Assembly: GCA_034670405.1 (NCBI GenBank)
Contig: JAXDDX010000016.1
Location: forward strand, 1,136,501-1,200,500
Source of the DNA: Hoplostethus atlanticus
Taxonomy: Eukaryota > Chordata > Actinopteri > Trachichthyiformes > Trachichthyidae
Reading direction: 5' to 3'
DNA length: 64,000 nucleotides
Shown: piece by piece, positions 42,501 through 55,690 of the stretch
Layout of the letters: each line of letters starts with the position of its first letter
Numbering within the stretch: position 1 is the stretch's first letter
Notes under the pieces: model-generated
Database searches by the model: none
Told to the model about the DNA's origin: nothing
Seen by the model: only the letters and a program-made list of their open reading frames with translations
Position numbers and translations under genes: made by a program

Positions 42501-45500
42501 ACCCACTCTGTATACTTACACACACATTATGAACTAGATCAAGTGACCTGTAGCGCATCAGTGCTCCTCGCTGTGTAAAAGAGCTAATTTGATAATTTGA
42601 GATTCACTCTATTAGCGAATCTGACCGACGGCTCTTTCCTAATCTTGTTGAAGCCATTAAAGCAGCTGAACCTTAACAAGGGTGGAGAGAGCCAGGAGGC
42701 TGAGAAGGACTGGGAGAGTGTAGGGGAGCTATCAGCCTGATGACCCAAGTGGTTTGCTCAACCCTGTGGGGATACATTTCAGACCTTTGGCCATTTGAAC
42801 TCTTAATTTGCTCTACTCTGGTCATCCATCTATCTCTCATACCGGTATCTATTTTCCAGCTATCAGCCTCAGAACCTGTGTCAGCTGCGTGATATATGTC
42901 TTTCTATCCATTACATCTAACTTCGTTTTCCAGCTGGCTGCCTCCATATCGCCCCTTCTGCCTGGCCTCTGCCCATTTGTGTTTAAAGAGAAACATCCCT
43001 TCCACTTCAGGAATCTGTGCGTGTTTCTCCAGTGGCCGACAGATCGATAAATATTTATGAGCATGAACAACTCTCCCGTAAAGAGAAGAAACAGCCAGGA
43101 AAAAGCCCGGGGGTGTCATCGGGATGGAAAATCCGAAGAAGCATCAGAGACAGATTTTGTGGACCCGCATGGTGTTTGTCTGGATGTTTGTCCCAAAATG
43201 ACCTTTATTTTATAGTGTTGTCATTAAATCTGAACCAGAATATCTGCCCTCATCCCTTGAAAATCCCGGGTGCTCACAGTCACAGTCACTTTTACCATCT
43301 TCTCTGTGGAACAGCTGACGTCCAGCATCCTGACGTCCATCTTGATGACATTACAAATCCAATCGAAGGTCTCTGGTTTTTACATTTGGGAGAGAGTTGG
43401 CCACAAGCATTTATTGGACTGTCCTAGACCATAGGGATTATTATTACATATATATTACATATCTTAAAGATGTATTGCATTTCGGTTAGGTCTTAACATG
43501 TCTGACTCTCTCAAACTCTTCATCAGTCTGTCTCTCTGGCCGTCACACTCCTTGTTTCTCCTGTTTTCATCATCCTTGCTATCCGTCCTCATGGGCCTCC
43601 AACAGATTTGCACCTCGATCAGCATCTTTGTGTTGGCACTCCATTGTCTCCGTGCACCGCAGCATGTGTTTCCATTTGTCAGACCGTGGTCCTCCATTAA
43701 CCCACCCGACTGTCACATGAGTCCTGGCCCTCTGTTTCCTGGAAAATAGCGCATCCCACTCGTCACTAAAGGAGATATCAAGCACAACCCTCTCTGAAGG
43801 GGGTAAGGGGTGTTAAGTGAAAGTGGTTTAATGTACACATGCCATGGGGTATGGCGGCGCGGACTCAGACTACTAGAGAGGCCCAGCTGTCCTTGACTTG
43901 TGTAAGCAGTGACTTGAGAAGACAGAGGGGGAGAGAGGGGGATAAACCAGGGGTCAGGGGTGTACAAAGTAGACGTGACCGAGGAGGCAGAAAAGATCAA
44001 AGGGAAAACAAGGCCCAAGTGGCATGGGAGGAGAAAAAGAAAAGAGAAGGGAAATCAGCAAGAGGGACGAAGATAGAAAGAGGAGCGAGACGAGGGGGTT
44101 AAAGAGCAGTGGGTCACAGTGTTCCACCAGATTGTGCTGGTGCAGGCCTGCGGGCGCCAAGGCAGCATGACTTTTGAGTTCTGGAGGGGTAGAGCGGTAG
44201 GACAGCAGGGTGCAGAGAGTCATAGGGAGGTGATGATGGGCATGGTGTGTAAATAGATGGGCCTAGGGTCTATTTATAAATCCATCTGGAGTGGCCCTTA
44301 GCAGGGGTTAGCACAGGCCCCAGCGACATACACACACCCACGCTGCCTATTAGCAGCTTGCTACCAACAGGGCTCCACTCCAATTTGATACTGTACAAAC
44401 TGTAATGCAGAAGTTAAGGGAGAGACTTTATCCAACTCTCCCCAGTGTGTAGCTGGGCTGTTGTTTTAGATCTTATTATATTTTATCACTAGAATGGTGC
44501 TGAGTTGTTTCCCTCTACAGTGGCAGACAGGTGATAACATTATAAAGTGATTCAGTAGAGGCCAATACAGTACACAGTCACGGCCACCGGCGATGCCACA
44601 GCTCTCTTTGGTGAGCACTGTAAGGCTACATATTGATGGCTTATTTCTGGAGCGGCGCCAGTATGAAGGTGATTTTTCAACCTGTACATTGTTCTCTATG
44701 ACAGATATAGGACAGTTGTCCCCACTGACAGTATGGAGGTCAACGTGTTGCGTGTCTAGATTTCATGCCAAGGTGTTCCTCTGTTAACATGTCGATCAAT
44801 CATGTACAAAATAGCAAATGGGTCATTCTTTTTTGATCCTATGTTACATACGTGTCATTATCTGAGTTATACAGGTACAGTGTTGTGGAGTCCCGTCTCC
44901 ATCTTGCCTTGACGATTTACCATTTTACGCTATGAACTAATTGAATCAAAATGCAACAAGCCGTCTCTTCTGGAGGGAAATCTGAAGTGCATGTGTGACT
45001 GTATGTGTGACTGCATGTGTGACTGTATGTGTGACTGCATGTGTGACTGTATGTGTGACTGCATGTGTGACTGTATGTGTGACTGCATGTGTGACTGTAT
45101 GTGTGACTGCATGTGTGACTGCATGTGTGACTGTATGTGTGACTGCATGTGTGACTGCATGTGTGACTGCATGTGTGACTGTATGTGTGACTGCATGTGT
45201 GACTGCATGTGTGACTGTATGTGTGACTGCATGTGTGACTGCATGTGTGACTGCATGTGTGACTGCATGTGTGACTGTATGTGTGACTGTATGTGTGACT
45301 GCATGTGTGACTGCATGTGTGACTGTATGTGTGACTGCATGTGTGACTGTATGTGTGACTGCATGTGTGACTGCATGTGTGACTGCATGTGTGACTGCAT
45401 GTGTGACTGTATGTGTGACTGCATGTGTGACTGCATGTGTGACTGCATGTGTGACTGCATGTGTGACTGCATGTGTGTGCATTTCAAAAGGACTCATGGA
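39519..45500. other. Intergenic region between mfap5 and the SBK kinase gene
   Basis: No exon chain was found on either strand. Contents include CT-rich tracts (about 39970-40032), CT-rich sequence read as a Lys/Glu frame on the minus strand (40670-40730), a C-rich run at 42269-42293, and the 12-bp minisatellite described separately. Several 60-130-residue open frames lack recognisable domains or coherent splice partners and were left out. Confidence 0.5.
44989..45480. repeat. 12-bp minisatellite, about 40 units
   Basis: The unit ATGTGTGACTGY repeats about 40 times with no insertions or deletions; every five units occupy exactly 60 bases. The only variation is C or T at the last position (27 C, 13 T). 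Units alternate T and C strictly for the first ten, then become increasingly C, with the final five all C. The unit length is a multiple of three and the array lacks in-frame stops in several frames, so long spurious open frames (MCDC repeats on +, HAVT or QSHM repeats on -) cross it on both strands. Confidence 0.98.
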
Positions 45501-45522
45501 AAGTTACAGGAGTACAAACTGG

Positions 45523-45528
45523 TTTATT
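45523..45528 (-). other. Candidate polyadenylation signal of the SBK kinase gene
   Basis: TTTATT on + is AATAAA on the minus strand, about 345 bases past the kinase stop codon. The minisatellite begins about 43 bases further downstream in the direction of transcription. Confidence 0.5.
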
Positions 45529-45634
45529 TTATCTTTACAGCAGTGGCACAACAGTTTTTTACAGACATTATCGTACAGCTTGTGGGTTCACCACGCTTTA
45601 CTTGTATTATCAACACTCTCTTCCTCAACACTCA

Positions 45635-45661
45635 CATACACACACACACACACACACACAC
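45635..45661. repeat. (CA)n microsatellite in the kinase 3' UTR
   Basis: A CA run (TG in the minus-strand transcript) lying between the kinase stop codon and its likely polyadenylation signal. Confidence 0.85.
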
Positions 45662-45873
45662 TGCAATTTTTACAGCAATTGAAGAGCTACTTATAGTGGA
45701 GCTATTTACAAAAAAGAAAAATACAGCACCATATATACATGAGATTCAACTCTATAATGATACACAAAATACATTGCAACAATATTTTTCATAATGTCAA
45801 ACTTATTTGATCTTTGAAAAACTGTCTTGAAAAATTTGCTATATCCACCTGATCAATTTTATAAAAACAATAC

Positions 45874-48800
45874 TTATCTCTCCCCTCTTCCTTCCCTCAC
45901 TAGCTCCTCCTCTACCCCTCCTCCCTCCCTTATTTTTCTGGCCTCCTTCTCTGCCTCCTCTGCTTTCCTCTTCACCTCTCTTTCTGTCTCCATCAGCCAC
46001 GGCCCTCCCAGGTAGCTGAGGATCTCCTCAGGGCTTCCACGATGCTTGGGCTGAGGGTGGAGCAGCTCCCTGAAAAGAGTCATCACTAGTGGGCTGAGGC
46101 CCTCAAACTGTGAAGGAAGCGGGTTGGCCCTCTCGTTCTCGTTCTCGTTCTCCTCCTTGATCATGAAATTGCCTCTTTCCTCCTCATCCGTCCACCTATC
46201 ATCCCCGACCATCTCCTCCTTTTCAGCCTCACGGCTGAACCACTCCTTGAATCTACGGTAGCCACGGTCATCGCGTGTAGTCTCGGCCCAGGGGAAGCAG
46301 CCAGTCAGCAGGCAGTAGACGAGTATGCCGAGGGCCCAGCTGTCAATACTGGGCTCCAGTGTTATCCAAATGTCCTCCAGCGGCTCTTCATTCCCATCGC
46401 TCTGCCTCCTCTCCCTCTCAATCTCAATCTCCTTGGCTGGCTCCACCTCGGGAGTACAGAAGGGCGAGTCGTACCACACAGCGCGAACATTGGAGCCGAT
46501 GGGCCGGGCAAGCCCAAAGTCACCCAGTTTGACCCAGCGACAGGAACTGTCACACAGGAAGATATTCTCAGGTTTGATGTCACGATGCACGAAACCCAGG
46601 GAGTGGAGGTGGGACACGGCACCACTCAGTTGGGACATCACCCTCTGGACACGCTCTTCCTCTATTTCCTCCTGAGATGGAGAGACAGACTGTTAGTGCT
46701 GCCTCACCATCAGCAATACACTCTGTATCACATCATGTCACCTTAGATGAGGGACAGAGCAATGAGAATGAGGAGCCTGGTTGGTGCACATTCAAAGACA
46801 AACACAATCATGTTTTACCAGGATATGAATGTCAACTTCTATTCTATTCCATTCTATTCTATTCTATTCTATTCTAATCTATTCTATCAGCATTCTTATG
46901 GTTACTGGCAGTGTTACAAACACGGGGGCGGGATGGCTGGAAGTCTTTTGCACAATTGTTTTTGCTGACAGAAATGAGAGCACAACAGGGCAGGGTCAGA
47001 AGTTAGAAGTACTATTATATTTTCCATTTAATTCCCTTTGAGAATGGAGTAGATCCTCATGGACATTAACAGTATTGTATCAGATTCAAACTCTTCTGTC
47101 GTACAGATCAAACTAACATTCATCCCCCAAATAAACACGGTCCCTGCAGCTCCTGCAAGCTTCTATTCTGCTAAAACTACATGATACATCCTCTGCAATG
47201 CATTTTGCAAGCAAGGGCAGACACATTAAGCAGAGCGTTAAAAGCCTGCCGCGATCTAGTGGGAGCACTTATGTCACACGTGAGACAAACTGACCTCTGA
47301 CACAATGACACCGTAGAGGTCACCATATAGACCAGCCTGCTGGGCGAAGACATAGTAGGAGGGTGTGGAAAAGAAGATCCCAAGGGCCCGTGTCAGAGAT
47401 GGATGGGTGCAGAAAGATAGGGAGAGGTTGTATTCACGCAGGAAAGAGATGAGGGAGGTGGACTGACGTGGGAAGAACTTCAAAGCCATGGGGGTGCCTG
47501 GGGGGGAACGAAGTGAGAGGACATATGTATTATATACTGATAGATTAAAACAGCTTCAATCAGATTTTGTCAAAAGAATCGCCGTCATTAATGGAATGTG
47601 AGTGCTATTTGTTATTGACACTGTGAACAAATATAACTTCCCCCTGGGGTGACTCTATTACATTAGTTGTGCCTGAGATACAGCCCACACCCAAGTTGCA
47701 GCAACCCTATCCCAGAGAATGTAGCAAAGCACTTCATTACAGCAACACCAGCGCGAAAGGTTAAGTGAACACTATCAAAAGACAGCTCTTCCCTTCCATT
47801 ACTGCAGCACTGATCCCACACAGCATGTTTCTTCATAAGAGAAACCTGAGACAGAAATGTACTAGAGTGGACGGATAACGTTTCACCGCAGTCCGGTTGG
47901 GTGGCAGTAGGAGTTCCAATGCGTGAACAAAGCGCTTAGTTAAAAATAATACCATTGGGATGTGAATTTCATGGACTCTTACACTCTCTTAGACGTCCTG
48001 CACTAACCTCTCTTTTTGTGTACAGCCAGCATGACCTTGCCATAGGAGCCCTCTCCCAGTAGCTTGACCACCTGGAAGTGTTCGGACGTCTTCAGGCTGG
48101 ACATGGACTGGGCCGACAGGAAACATAGCTCGTCAAGTTCCTGACCTGCTGCAGCCTGCAGGACACACACACACACACACACACATCACTGTCAATATGT
48201 GATGATCGGTAAATCAGAGAAGAGAGATCATTTACTTATATTTGACTGGCATGTGTTGATGTTGATGATGGATGACTTTGCAGAGTGACATGAACCAACT
48301 GCTTGGCTTGTTGCGTAATGAAGACTTCACAAGTTTGAATCCCTTATACTGTTGATTTCAAAACTAATATGTTAAATATCATCTCATGAGGTATATGGAA
48401 ATTTCATTGTGTCCTGAAATGTATGGTAGACTTTTTGCTGCCTATTTTATTATTGAATCACTTTTGTCTTTTTACTAGCAACAATTTAAATATAAATACT
48501 AATACTTATTTTATAGTTTCTGGTGACTTATTTCAGTTTTACTATTCTCTAAAAAGCACAAGTTAAATTAAATTAAATTAAATTAAATTAAATTAAATTA
48601 GGCACTAGTACTTACATTTTAATCACTAGTCACTATCTACTAGTCGTTACTAGTTGCTATATTAGATGCTAGTTCTTATTTAATAGGTTCTACTGACTAA
48701 TAATTCTTACTAGCAGTTTAAAGTGACTGATATTAGCTATTAGCTATTCTAGGAGCTATATCAACATGTGAGTAAGATATCTACAACAATTCCTTTTACG

Positions 48801-51545
48801 TAGTACACACTAGTCACTATTTAAATTAGCACAATTGTTACTACTCATTAGTTACTAGTATCTATTTATTAAAGACTAGTTGCTATTCCATTCTTCACTA
48901 GTGCATGCTCCATTGTTACGAGTTGCTACTGAATAAGGACTAGTAGTTTTGCAATAATGACCAGTTTTTTCCCTATATTTTCAGTATGATTAGTAAAACC
49001 TAATAATTGTATGATCAAGTCAAGTCAAGTCAAGTCCATTTTATTTGTCACATGTAGTGGATACAGCAGGTGTGTTCTATACAGTGAAATGCTTAGTTAC
49101 AAGCCTTACCTACAGTGCAAAAGACACTAGAATAAAATTAAGTACAATAATAACAATAAAAAATAAATATATTAAAGAAAAAAAGAGTATATATAAAGTG
49201 TATGGTGCGTAGAGTCAGTGCAGGTAAGGGATGGAGTAGATCGACCGGGATGCCATCGGTCAGCTATTCAGAAGTCTTATGGCTTGGGGGTAGAAGCTGT
49301 CTCGGAGCCTGTTGGTCCCAGAGCTCCGGTACTGTTTGCCCGACAGTAGCAGAGCGAACAGTCTGTGGGCAACATCTAGTTTTGACTAGTCATTATCATT
49401 TGAGAAGTATTTTAAAAATATGTCTAGTAATAATAAAAATGTTGATTTTCATTTGGAATATAAACTTGAATTCATCAAAATAATACTAGTCACTATTTAA
49501 TAGCAACTAGTAACAACATCATGGTGATTAATAAATTGTTACTAGTAAGTAATGCATAATAGCTAGTAGAAGTGGATTAGAGACTAGTACTACGACTAGT
49601 GAGTAAAGTTGATATCTAAAATGTGTAACCCCATAGGATTCAGTTAAAAACTTTTTTTTTTCTGACAATAAAAGACAATAAAAGTGACTTGCAAAAATGA
49701 AGTTACTCACCAGTAACTCAAAAATAAGTACTAGTATTTATTAAATTGTTGCTACTAAAAAGAGCCAAATTAGTCACTAGTAGAACTATAGTATCTATAA
49801 CAACTTGTAAAATGACAATACCATCTAGTAACTGTCAGAATAGAGACTTGTGACTAAAAAATAAGACTAGTGGGTAATTGTTGGTGATTTTTAGGGAATA
49901 AATGATAAAATGGCCAGCCATAAAAAGATGGAAAAGGAATAATCTTATTTTAAAAAGCCATATTGATTAAAGCTGCCAAGTGATGGAAAAAGCAACGGCT
50001 GAAAATAATATTATGACCATCAGGGACTGAACCAACACTTTCTGCTGATCTTGGATGATTGTTGATCTGCATTGACAGATAGAATGTCTGTCAATGCAGT
50101 CAACATGAGGCGATAACATGATCTTATCTGGGCAATCACAACATTTGGTGCTGTCATTCAGTTTCCACTGTCATGTATGCTTTTCCATTCTCCGTTTCAT
50201 GAACGCATATCCATGATGACTTTCTTTGAACTAGATCCCCTACCAAATTCCCCCAGCAAATTAGGGAGGGTGTGAACAAAGTTACGACACATAGCTTAAC
50301 ACAAAAGATAAAGTGATCATAACAGCATCGTATATTTTTACTTTCGACCTTGTACACGTAAGTGAATGTCATAGGGACCCATTTTGATTCTGACGGAATT
50401 GCACTTGTTAGGTCACTGCCATCATATGTAACACTTGTGATGGTTAGTTTACCAACACCAAACAATTTAAGATCATAGGCCTGATTATGGTCACTGCAAT
50501 CAGTCAATAAATGAGTGATGAGTGATCGCATAGTGTAGTTGCTATTTGACAAAGCAATGCATCTGATGTGCCGCCAAGAATAAGACTGCAGGTTTCAGCC
50601 AGTCAGAATGTGATGCTTGGTACAGATAATACCAAGGCAGCTCCATATCAAACAGAGCTGATAAAGGGCTTTGTCAAGGTGGTGTACAGACTGATACCGC
50701 TCTAGAGGTGTGCCAGTAACCTCCTGTGTATTATCCATACACCCACTCTTCATATATTTATTCCTACTACTACAGCATCAGTGTACCTGCAGGAAAAACA
50801 CGTCTCCAGAAAGTCGACTTTTCTGATACTGAGAAAAAACTCCCAGGTTAATTCAACTATTTCTGCATTTCTGAGACAATGGCTACTGTTGGCCACTGTC
50901 AATTACAGGGGGAAATGAAATTAGAGATATGATGTTTCTGCAGGAAACCTCATAGTGAATATTACTGTATATTAAGGATATAGGAGGATACGCAGATAGA
51001 GATACATGTCAACTAAATACTTGAATCTGTTGGATTATGTCCACAAGTTTTTAGGCTGCTCTTCATTCTGCTTCTATCCAGACTACAATATAATTCAGTG
51101 CTTCAGTGGCCCGGTCGCTCAGGGCAGAGCAGCATCTAAAACAGCATCCTGACATTTGCCATGTCCTTGTAACCTGAGGTGATTATTAATTGATCTGCTA
51201 TTAGTCATTGGATCTTAGCATAGCTGGGAACAGTCTGAGATTCAACAACAAGCCTCTATGATTTTGTGAAGAGCTTTGTGGGAACTAACACTATTAACAC
51301 ATTTGAAGGCAAGTAAAAGCGATAAACACTACAAGCTGAAAATCATCATGGCAGCCTCAGCAGAACTGAGCATGCATAACAACATATTGCTGCATTTATT
51401 TGCGTTTTTGTTTTTGTTTTATATGCAATACCAACTGAAAACAACTACAACTCTAGAGTATCAAAGTACACATCAGAATGTCAGCATAACGTTTTGATGT
51501 TGGATTTTGTGCATTACAGGAATAAAGTAACACACTTACTGTCAT
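45874..51545 (-). CDS. SBK2/SBK3-type serine/threonine kinase
   Basis: Cytoplasmic-type protein kinase of the SH3-binding-domain kinase family. Coding exons in minus order: 51545-51540 (ATG plus one codon only), 48155-48008, 47497-47295, 46671-45874; all joins in phase, 384 residues. Kinase landmarks are intact: glycine loop GEGSYGKV (residues 36-43), ATP lysine in MALKF (Lys58), HRDIKPEN (Asp150), DFG (Asp170), CTPE in place of APE, and DSWALGILVYCLLTGCFPW, the most family-typical stretch. An active enzyme is therefore expected. An acidic, Glu/Asn-rich insertion precedes helix G, and the C-terminus is a charged Glu/Arg/Lys tail. Human SBK2 and SBK3 neighbour NAT14 and ZNF628 on 19q13.4, which supports assignment to that pair over SBK1, but I cannot choose between them. 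Confidence 0.9.
46838..46887. repeat. (TTCTA)n pentanucleotide microsatellite
   Basis: About ten TTCTA-type units with two single-base variants, in the intron between the last two kinase exons. Confidence 0.92.
48562..48600. repeat. (AAATT)n pentanucleotide microsatellite
   Basis: Seven to eight perfect AAATT units in the first intron of the kinase gene, at the left edge of the ACTAGT-rich stretch. Confidence 0.93.
48600..49880. repeat. ACTAGT-rich degenerate repeat field in kinase intron 1
   Basis: The word CTAGT, usually as ACTAGT, often within TAGTCACTAGT or TTACTAGT, occurs about 20 times in roughly 900 bases of AT-rich sequence. Spacing is irregular, so this is a diverged array and not a clean tandem repeat. 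It is interrupted by the dispersed repeat at 49016-49378 and resumes directly afterwards. Confidence 0.7.
49016..49378. mobile_element. Dispersed repeat copy, probably non-autonomous
   Basis: Starts with four CAAGT units, then CACATGTAGTGGATACAGCA, ACAGTGAAATGCTTAGTTAC and, near the right end, CTTATGGCTTGGGGGTAGAA with CTCCGGTACTGTTTGCCCG. I recognise these blocks, in this order, from an abundant repeat of salmonid and pike genomes. No transposase is present. It lies in intron 1 of the kinase gene and interrupts the ACTAGT-rich field, so it inserted later. Confidence 0.75.
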
Positions 51546-53101
51546 TTTCGAGGTTTCTTTGTTCCGTCGGTCGGTCTCTTCACTTCGTCTTGGGTCTTGT
51601 CAGCATCTAAAGATTGACTTTGACAAACTCCTAGCAACCTGTTATCACTGTAATTCACAACGACTGCTCTACGCTGGTGATCTACTGGACGCCCTTGGCT
51701 AGGCTGATAGTTCAACTGAAATAGAAGCCGCTGTTGTTATCTCTGCTCTGCGGTTCCATGCAGTCACACAACAGCTTTATACTGGAGGCAGACATATGTT
51801 TATCTTCCTCAGAGACCTGGATAGTGACTGTGTGCTTCTCCCCAGGAGACCCACACTACTCTCTCGCCCTCTCTTTTCCTACTCTAGTGCCAACCCTGTC
51901 TCTCGCCTGTTTTGCTGGCAACTATGCATGTACCAGCTGTAAGGTATTTCAAACCTATCCCACTCTCTCCCTGTGTGTCCCTCTCTCCCTCCCACTACAC
52001 TGCAGTGTTAATGCCCCAATCTGTCCAATCTGTCAGTCAGTCTGCGTACATTAACCCCTATTTCTCCTCTTTGCTGCCTCCCCTCTCCTCAGCCATCACT
52101 CATTTTCTGTGCACTCTAATCTTCAAACACACACACAGCCCTCCCCATCCTCTCCCCCTTCTCTCTTTCCATTTCTCTCCGTCTCTCTCAACCTCTCAGT
52201 TAGTCTTAGTCAGTGAATTCCTTCCACAGTGTGGGATTCCTCATCTAATCAACAGGTATGCTGGAATGGGTGGAATAAGCCAACAAGCTGTTTCTATAAT
52301 CATTGCACTTTATTGGGATTACAGTTAAGCATGCCACTTGTGAATCTTTATGTTGTCCAATATCATTGTCCTCGATCACCCTCCCTTTCATCTCTGCAGA
52401 AGGCAAGATAACATTGTATGCAATGCTTCAAAACCCTGTTACTCCCCCGTTAACTCTCTAGCCTCTCGACTCCAGCAAAGTATCTTCATAGGTTAGTGTT
52501 TTATCATCATCAACATCTCATATTTAATGTGTCCTAAAAAGTTATTTTTTACTCATCGTCCCATCCCACCCTCTCGCCATCAAAATCTACTCCCTATATC
52601 TCTTTCCAACCTAGAGCACATTACACCCTATCATCATAGAGTGACATAGGTAACAGCTGAAACCTTGCCTTACAAAACAGCTTCATCCTGTGCTGTGTTG
52701 TCTACATGCCAGCCCTGTTTCCTACTTAGCGCCAGCTGCAACTCAGGTCGCTTCTCCATCTGCCCTGGCCTCGACACCCTGCTCCTCTTTCTGTCTACTC
52801 AGATAGATTTCCCCTGGTACTACATACTACAGAACTATTATTGCCACGGGCTCTCTGGCTCTGCGTTATGTAACACAAACACTAGCTGCTATCACAACGG
52901 CCAGCCATGCTCAGGTTACTACTGCTGCTGGTGTTCTGGTGGGCTATGACCACTATCCACTTCCATGTTTGTATGTGCACCATAGGGTCCCTTGGCCCCT
53001 GCTGTGACAACCTGCTCCCCACTCTAGCGCTAAAACAAACTATCAACACTTACACTGACTTGATGCCACGACAATGCTGCTTTCATTCACAAACATGTGA
53101 A

Positions 53102-53102
<1 letters not shown>

Positions 53103-53137
<35 letters not shown>

Positions 53138-53297
53138 TAGCCCACACACACATACATACCAAACATGTGTATCTACAGTGTGTGTATGTGTGTGTTTTTG
53201 CATGTGTGTATGGGCTATGCATGTGTGTGTGTGTGTGTTTGTGTTTTTGTGTGCGTGTATGAACTATGCATGAGTGTGTGTGTGTGTGTGTGTGTGT
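53103..53297. repeat. Cluster of (CA)n and (TG)n tracts
   Basis: A pure CA run at 53103-53135 is followed within 90 bases by TG-rich sequence, including pure TG runs at about 53223-53238 and 53275-53297. The opposite orientations allow local base pairing. Confidence 0.88.
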
Positions 53298-55599
53298 TAC
53301 ATAATGCACCTCTCTGCTATTCAATAACACATCAGCCAATTTTTCGTTACTGAATACTTTTAATTGGAACACTACTACTGACACAAGAGATTCTCATCTG
53401 TGATGATATATGAAACTGGACTGGATAAAGATCTCCTGCCAACTGCCAATGCAAGGCAAATTGTATGATGCACAGTATAAAGTAATGACCTGACCTGAAG
53501 AAGCATTAAGTGGTGAGTTTTAGCTTAGTTTTCAAATAATACACTGAAAATGTACATGAGAGAGGAAAATCATCTAACAGCATTGCATGAGTCTGATTTG
53601 AGTGCTGGATCAGCACAGTGTCACAAGAGGGTGTACTCCTCCACTAGTTCATAGTGGCGTCAAATCATACATTTACCTTGATCAAACTCATTCCACTTAT
53701 TTCCACATAGAGATAATATAAATTACTCACTTAAATTAACTGATTTACCTTCAGGTTTAGACGTTTGATTTCATGTAGGACTGCAAAACAAACTTTTGCT
53801 TTTGTGTTCTCATGTAGGTGTGTCCAAAAAAAGCTAAATACATGTTTCCAATCTTTGATGTTCAAACACCAAAGATCCAGTTTGGTGAGCTTGCTTGAAT
53901 ACTCTGTTGGTTGCTGTAAAAGTCAGTCCCCTCTGCAAGTGCCAGTTCTCAGGTTGGTTGTAATACTTTTGGTTTTGAAACCAAGTCATGGTGTATTGAA
54001 CAACTGCCTTCAAACACAGTGAGGTTGGGCGGTGGGTGTAAAAGAAATATGTATTTCTATAATATGAGTTTGTTAGTGGCAGAACTGTCACACAGTACCT
54101 GTCAAATCAGTCTCTACACTGGTTTAGTCTGCTGCATTTTTGCCTTATCGTCATGAGTTTCCATAACTAAGCAATGCAATGCTTGTATAATGCTTGTAAT
54201 GACTGTATAAGAGTAAAATAGTTTGCTTCAGTTAGTTTGCTTCCTAACCTTCCTCCCCGGGGAGAGGGCAAAGATAAAAGGATAAAGAGATGCTGGATAA
54301 AAGGGGGACTTGTAACACACATGCATGCCAGCTGTTACTATGTTGCTCTGATCTACGGGATTTACCGTGTATTATTTATGGTTCCACCGAGGAGTGACTG
54401 AGTGAAGCTGTTCTGTTTTCTCTTCATGCTGGAACTAGTTCGAGGTTGCCTCTTTGTGGAAGGTTTATGCTACAGCACTACTGAGGCCATATCACAGGCA
54501 GTGTCTTATGCACTGCTTTACATGAGTCACCAATGAAGTTTTCACTTCATGATTTTGGGTTGTGGGTTGAGCTTACTTTAGTCATGAAGGTTACTTTTGT
54601 GTAGGCGAATACATTGTTGCTTAGCAGCAATTTAGCTTAATTCGGTATGTTTATATTTCATGTGACCCATTGAAAATTACAGTTTGAAAATATTTAGGGT
54701 AATGGGTAGGAGTCCTGGTCACATGTGTCTGGACTGAGAACTTCAGCAAGATGCCATTTGATTTGATGAGCAGTCACACTCAGAGTCACATTGGAAAAAA
54801 TTGCAGGACTTGTTTATAACTATTCATACCAACAGTAAACTGATTAAAATGCATAACACGCTTCTCCATGGGAACAGCTCTGGGTATAATGATGCCATTT
54901 CAATGAGGGTAATGTACTGTATACCAGACAAATCTTTAGAATAGACAACTCTTTGCTACAGCTATTGCTGCCCAAGATAGCTCTTGAAACTCATACACGG
55001 TGATGATGAATGACAATGACAAAGATGAATAGCATCAAGAGTATGACTTTATGAGACTTTAACTCCAATTCTGATAGAGATACATTAAGTTTAGTTTGAA
55101 TACTTATCTTGTAATGAATGACATACTTTTTACCTCCATTGAATTGGAGATATGAAAAGGCCAATTTGTCTTTTTAGACTTTTGTTATTATGAAAAAACG
55201 ACTCATGTAAATCATAAGGAGGCATAAAGACGGATTGCTTATAAGAGAAAAAACTAAGACATAGAATTTTGAGTCATCTCGTCGTCTGTTATTCGGATCA
55301 CTGTTGTCCCTCATTGTCATCCCATCTGCATCAGGCCAGCACTCTGCTTTCCACATGGGTGCATAATCTGATTCATCTGATTCATCTGATTCTAATTGGT
55401 TGAGGGTGCAGGTATGTAAAAAGTAATGGCATCAAGCCATCTAAATGCAAGAGTTATTAACAATGAATATCTAAGTGTCCACATTGAAAATCTGCAGCAA
55501 AATGTTTTCATGTACACCACATTCAGTACATATACAGACTTTAGTTAATAGTTAATAATAATTAACCACAAACGGGGAAAAGATCTTGGATTCATAAGA

Positions 55600-55690
55600 G
55601 CATGAAAGGGGGTGCGGTCTTTCCTGTAGTTGAGAACGGAAGCGGAAATTCGGCCATCTCCTCGTACATTCAAGCTACAACAGGGTCAGT
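55600..55690 (+). promoter_or_regulatory. Possible epn1 promoter and first non-coding exon
   Basis: A short CpG-bearing stretch includes ACGGAAGCGGAAATTCGG (ETS-like GGAAG core) and a good donor-like sequence near 55685 (CAACAGGGTCAGT). It precedes the epn1 start codon by 3.3 kb. A second non-coding exon may span 58424-58584, flanked by TTCTCAACAG and ACAG followed by GTGTGC. Confidence 0.35.

Noticed and set aside
44991..45794. Long open frames of 180-267 residues on both strands (MCDC, HAVT and QSHM repeats)
   Set aside because: They are translations of the 12-bp minisatellite, whose unit length is a multiple of three. No splice context, domain or composition suggests a protein.
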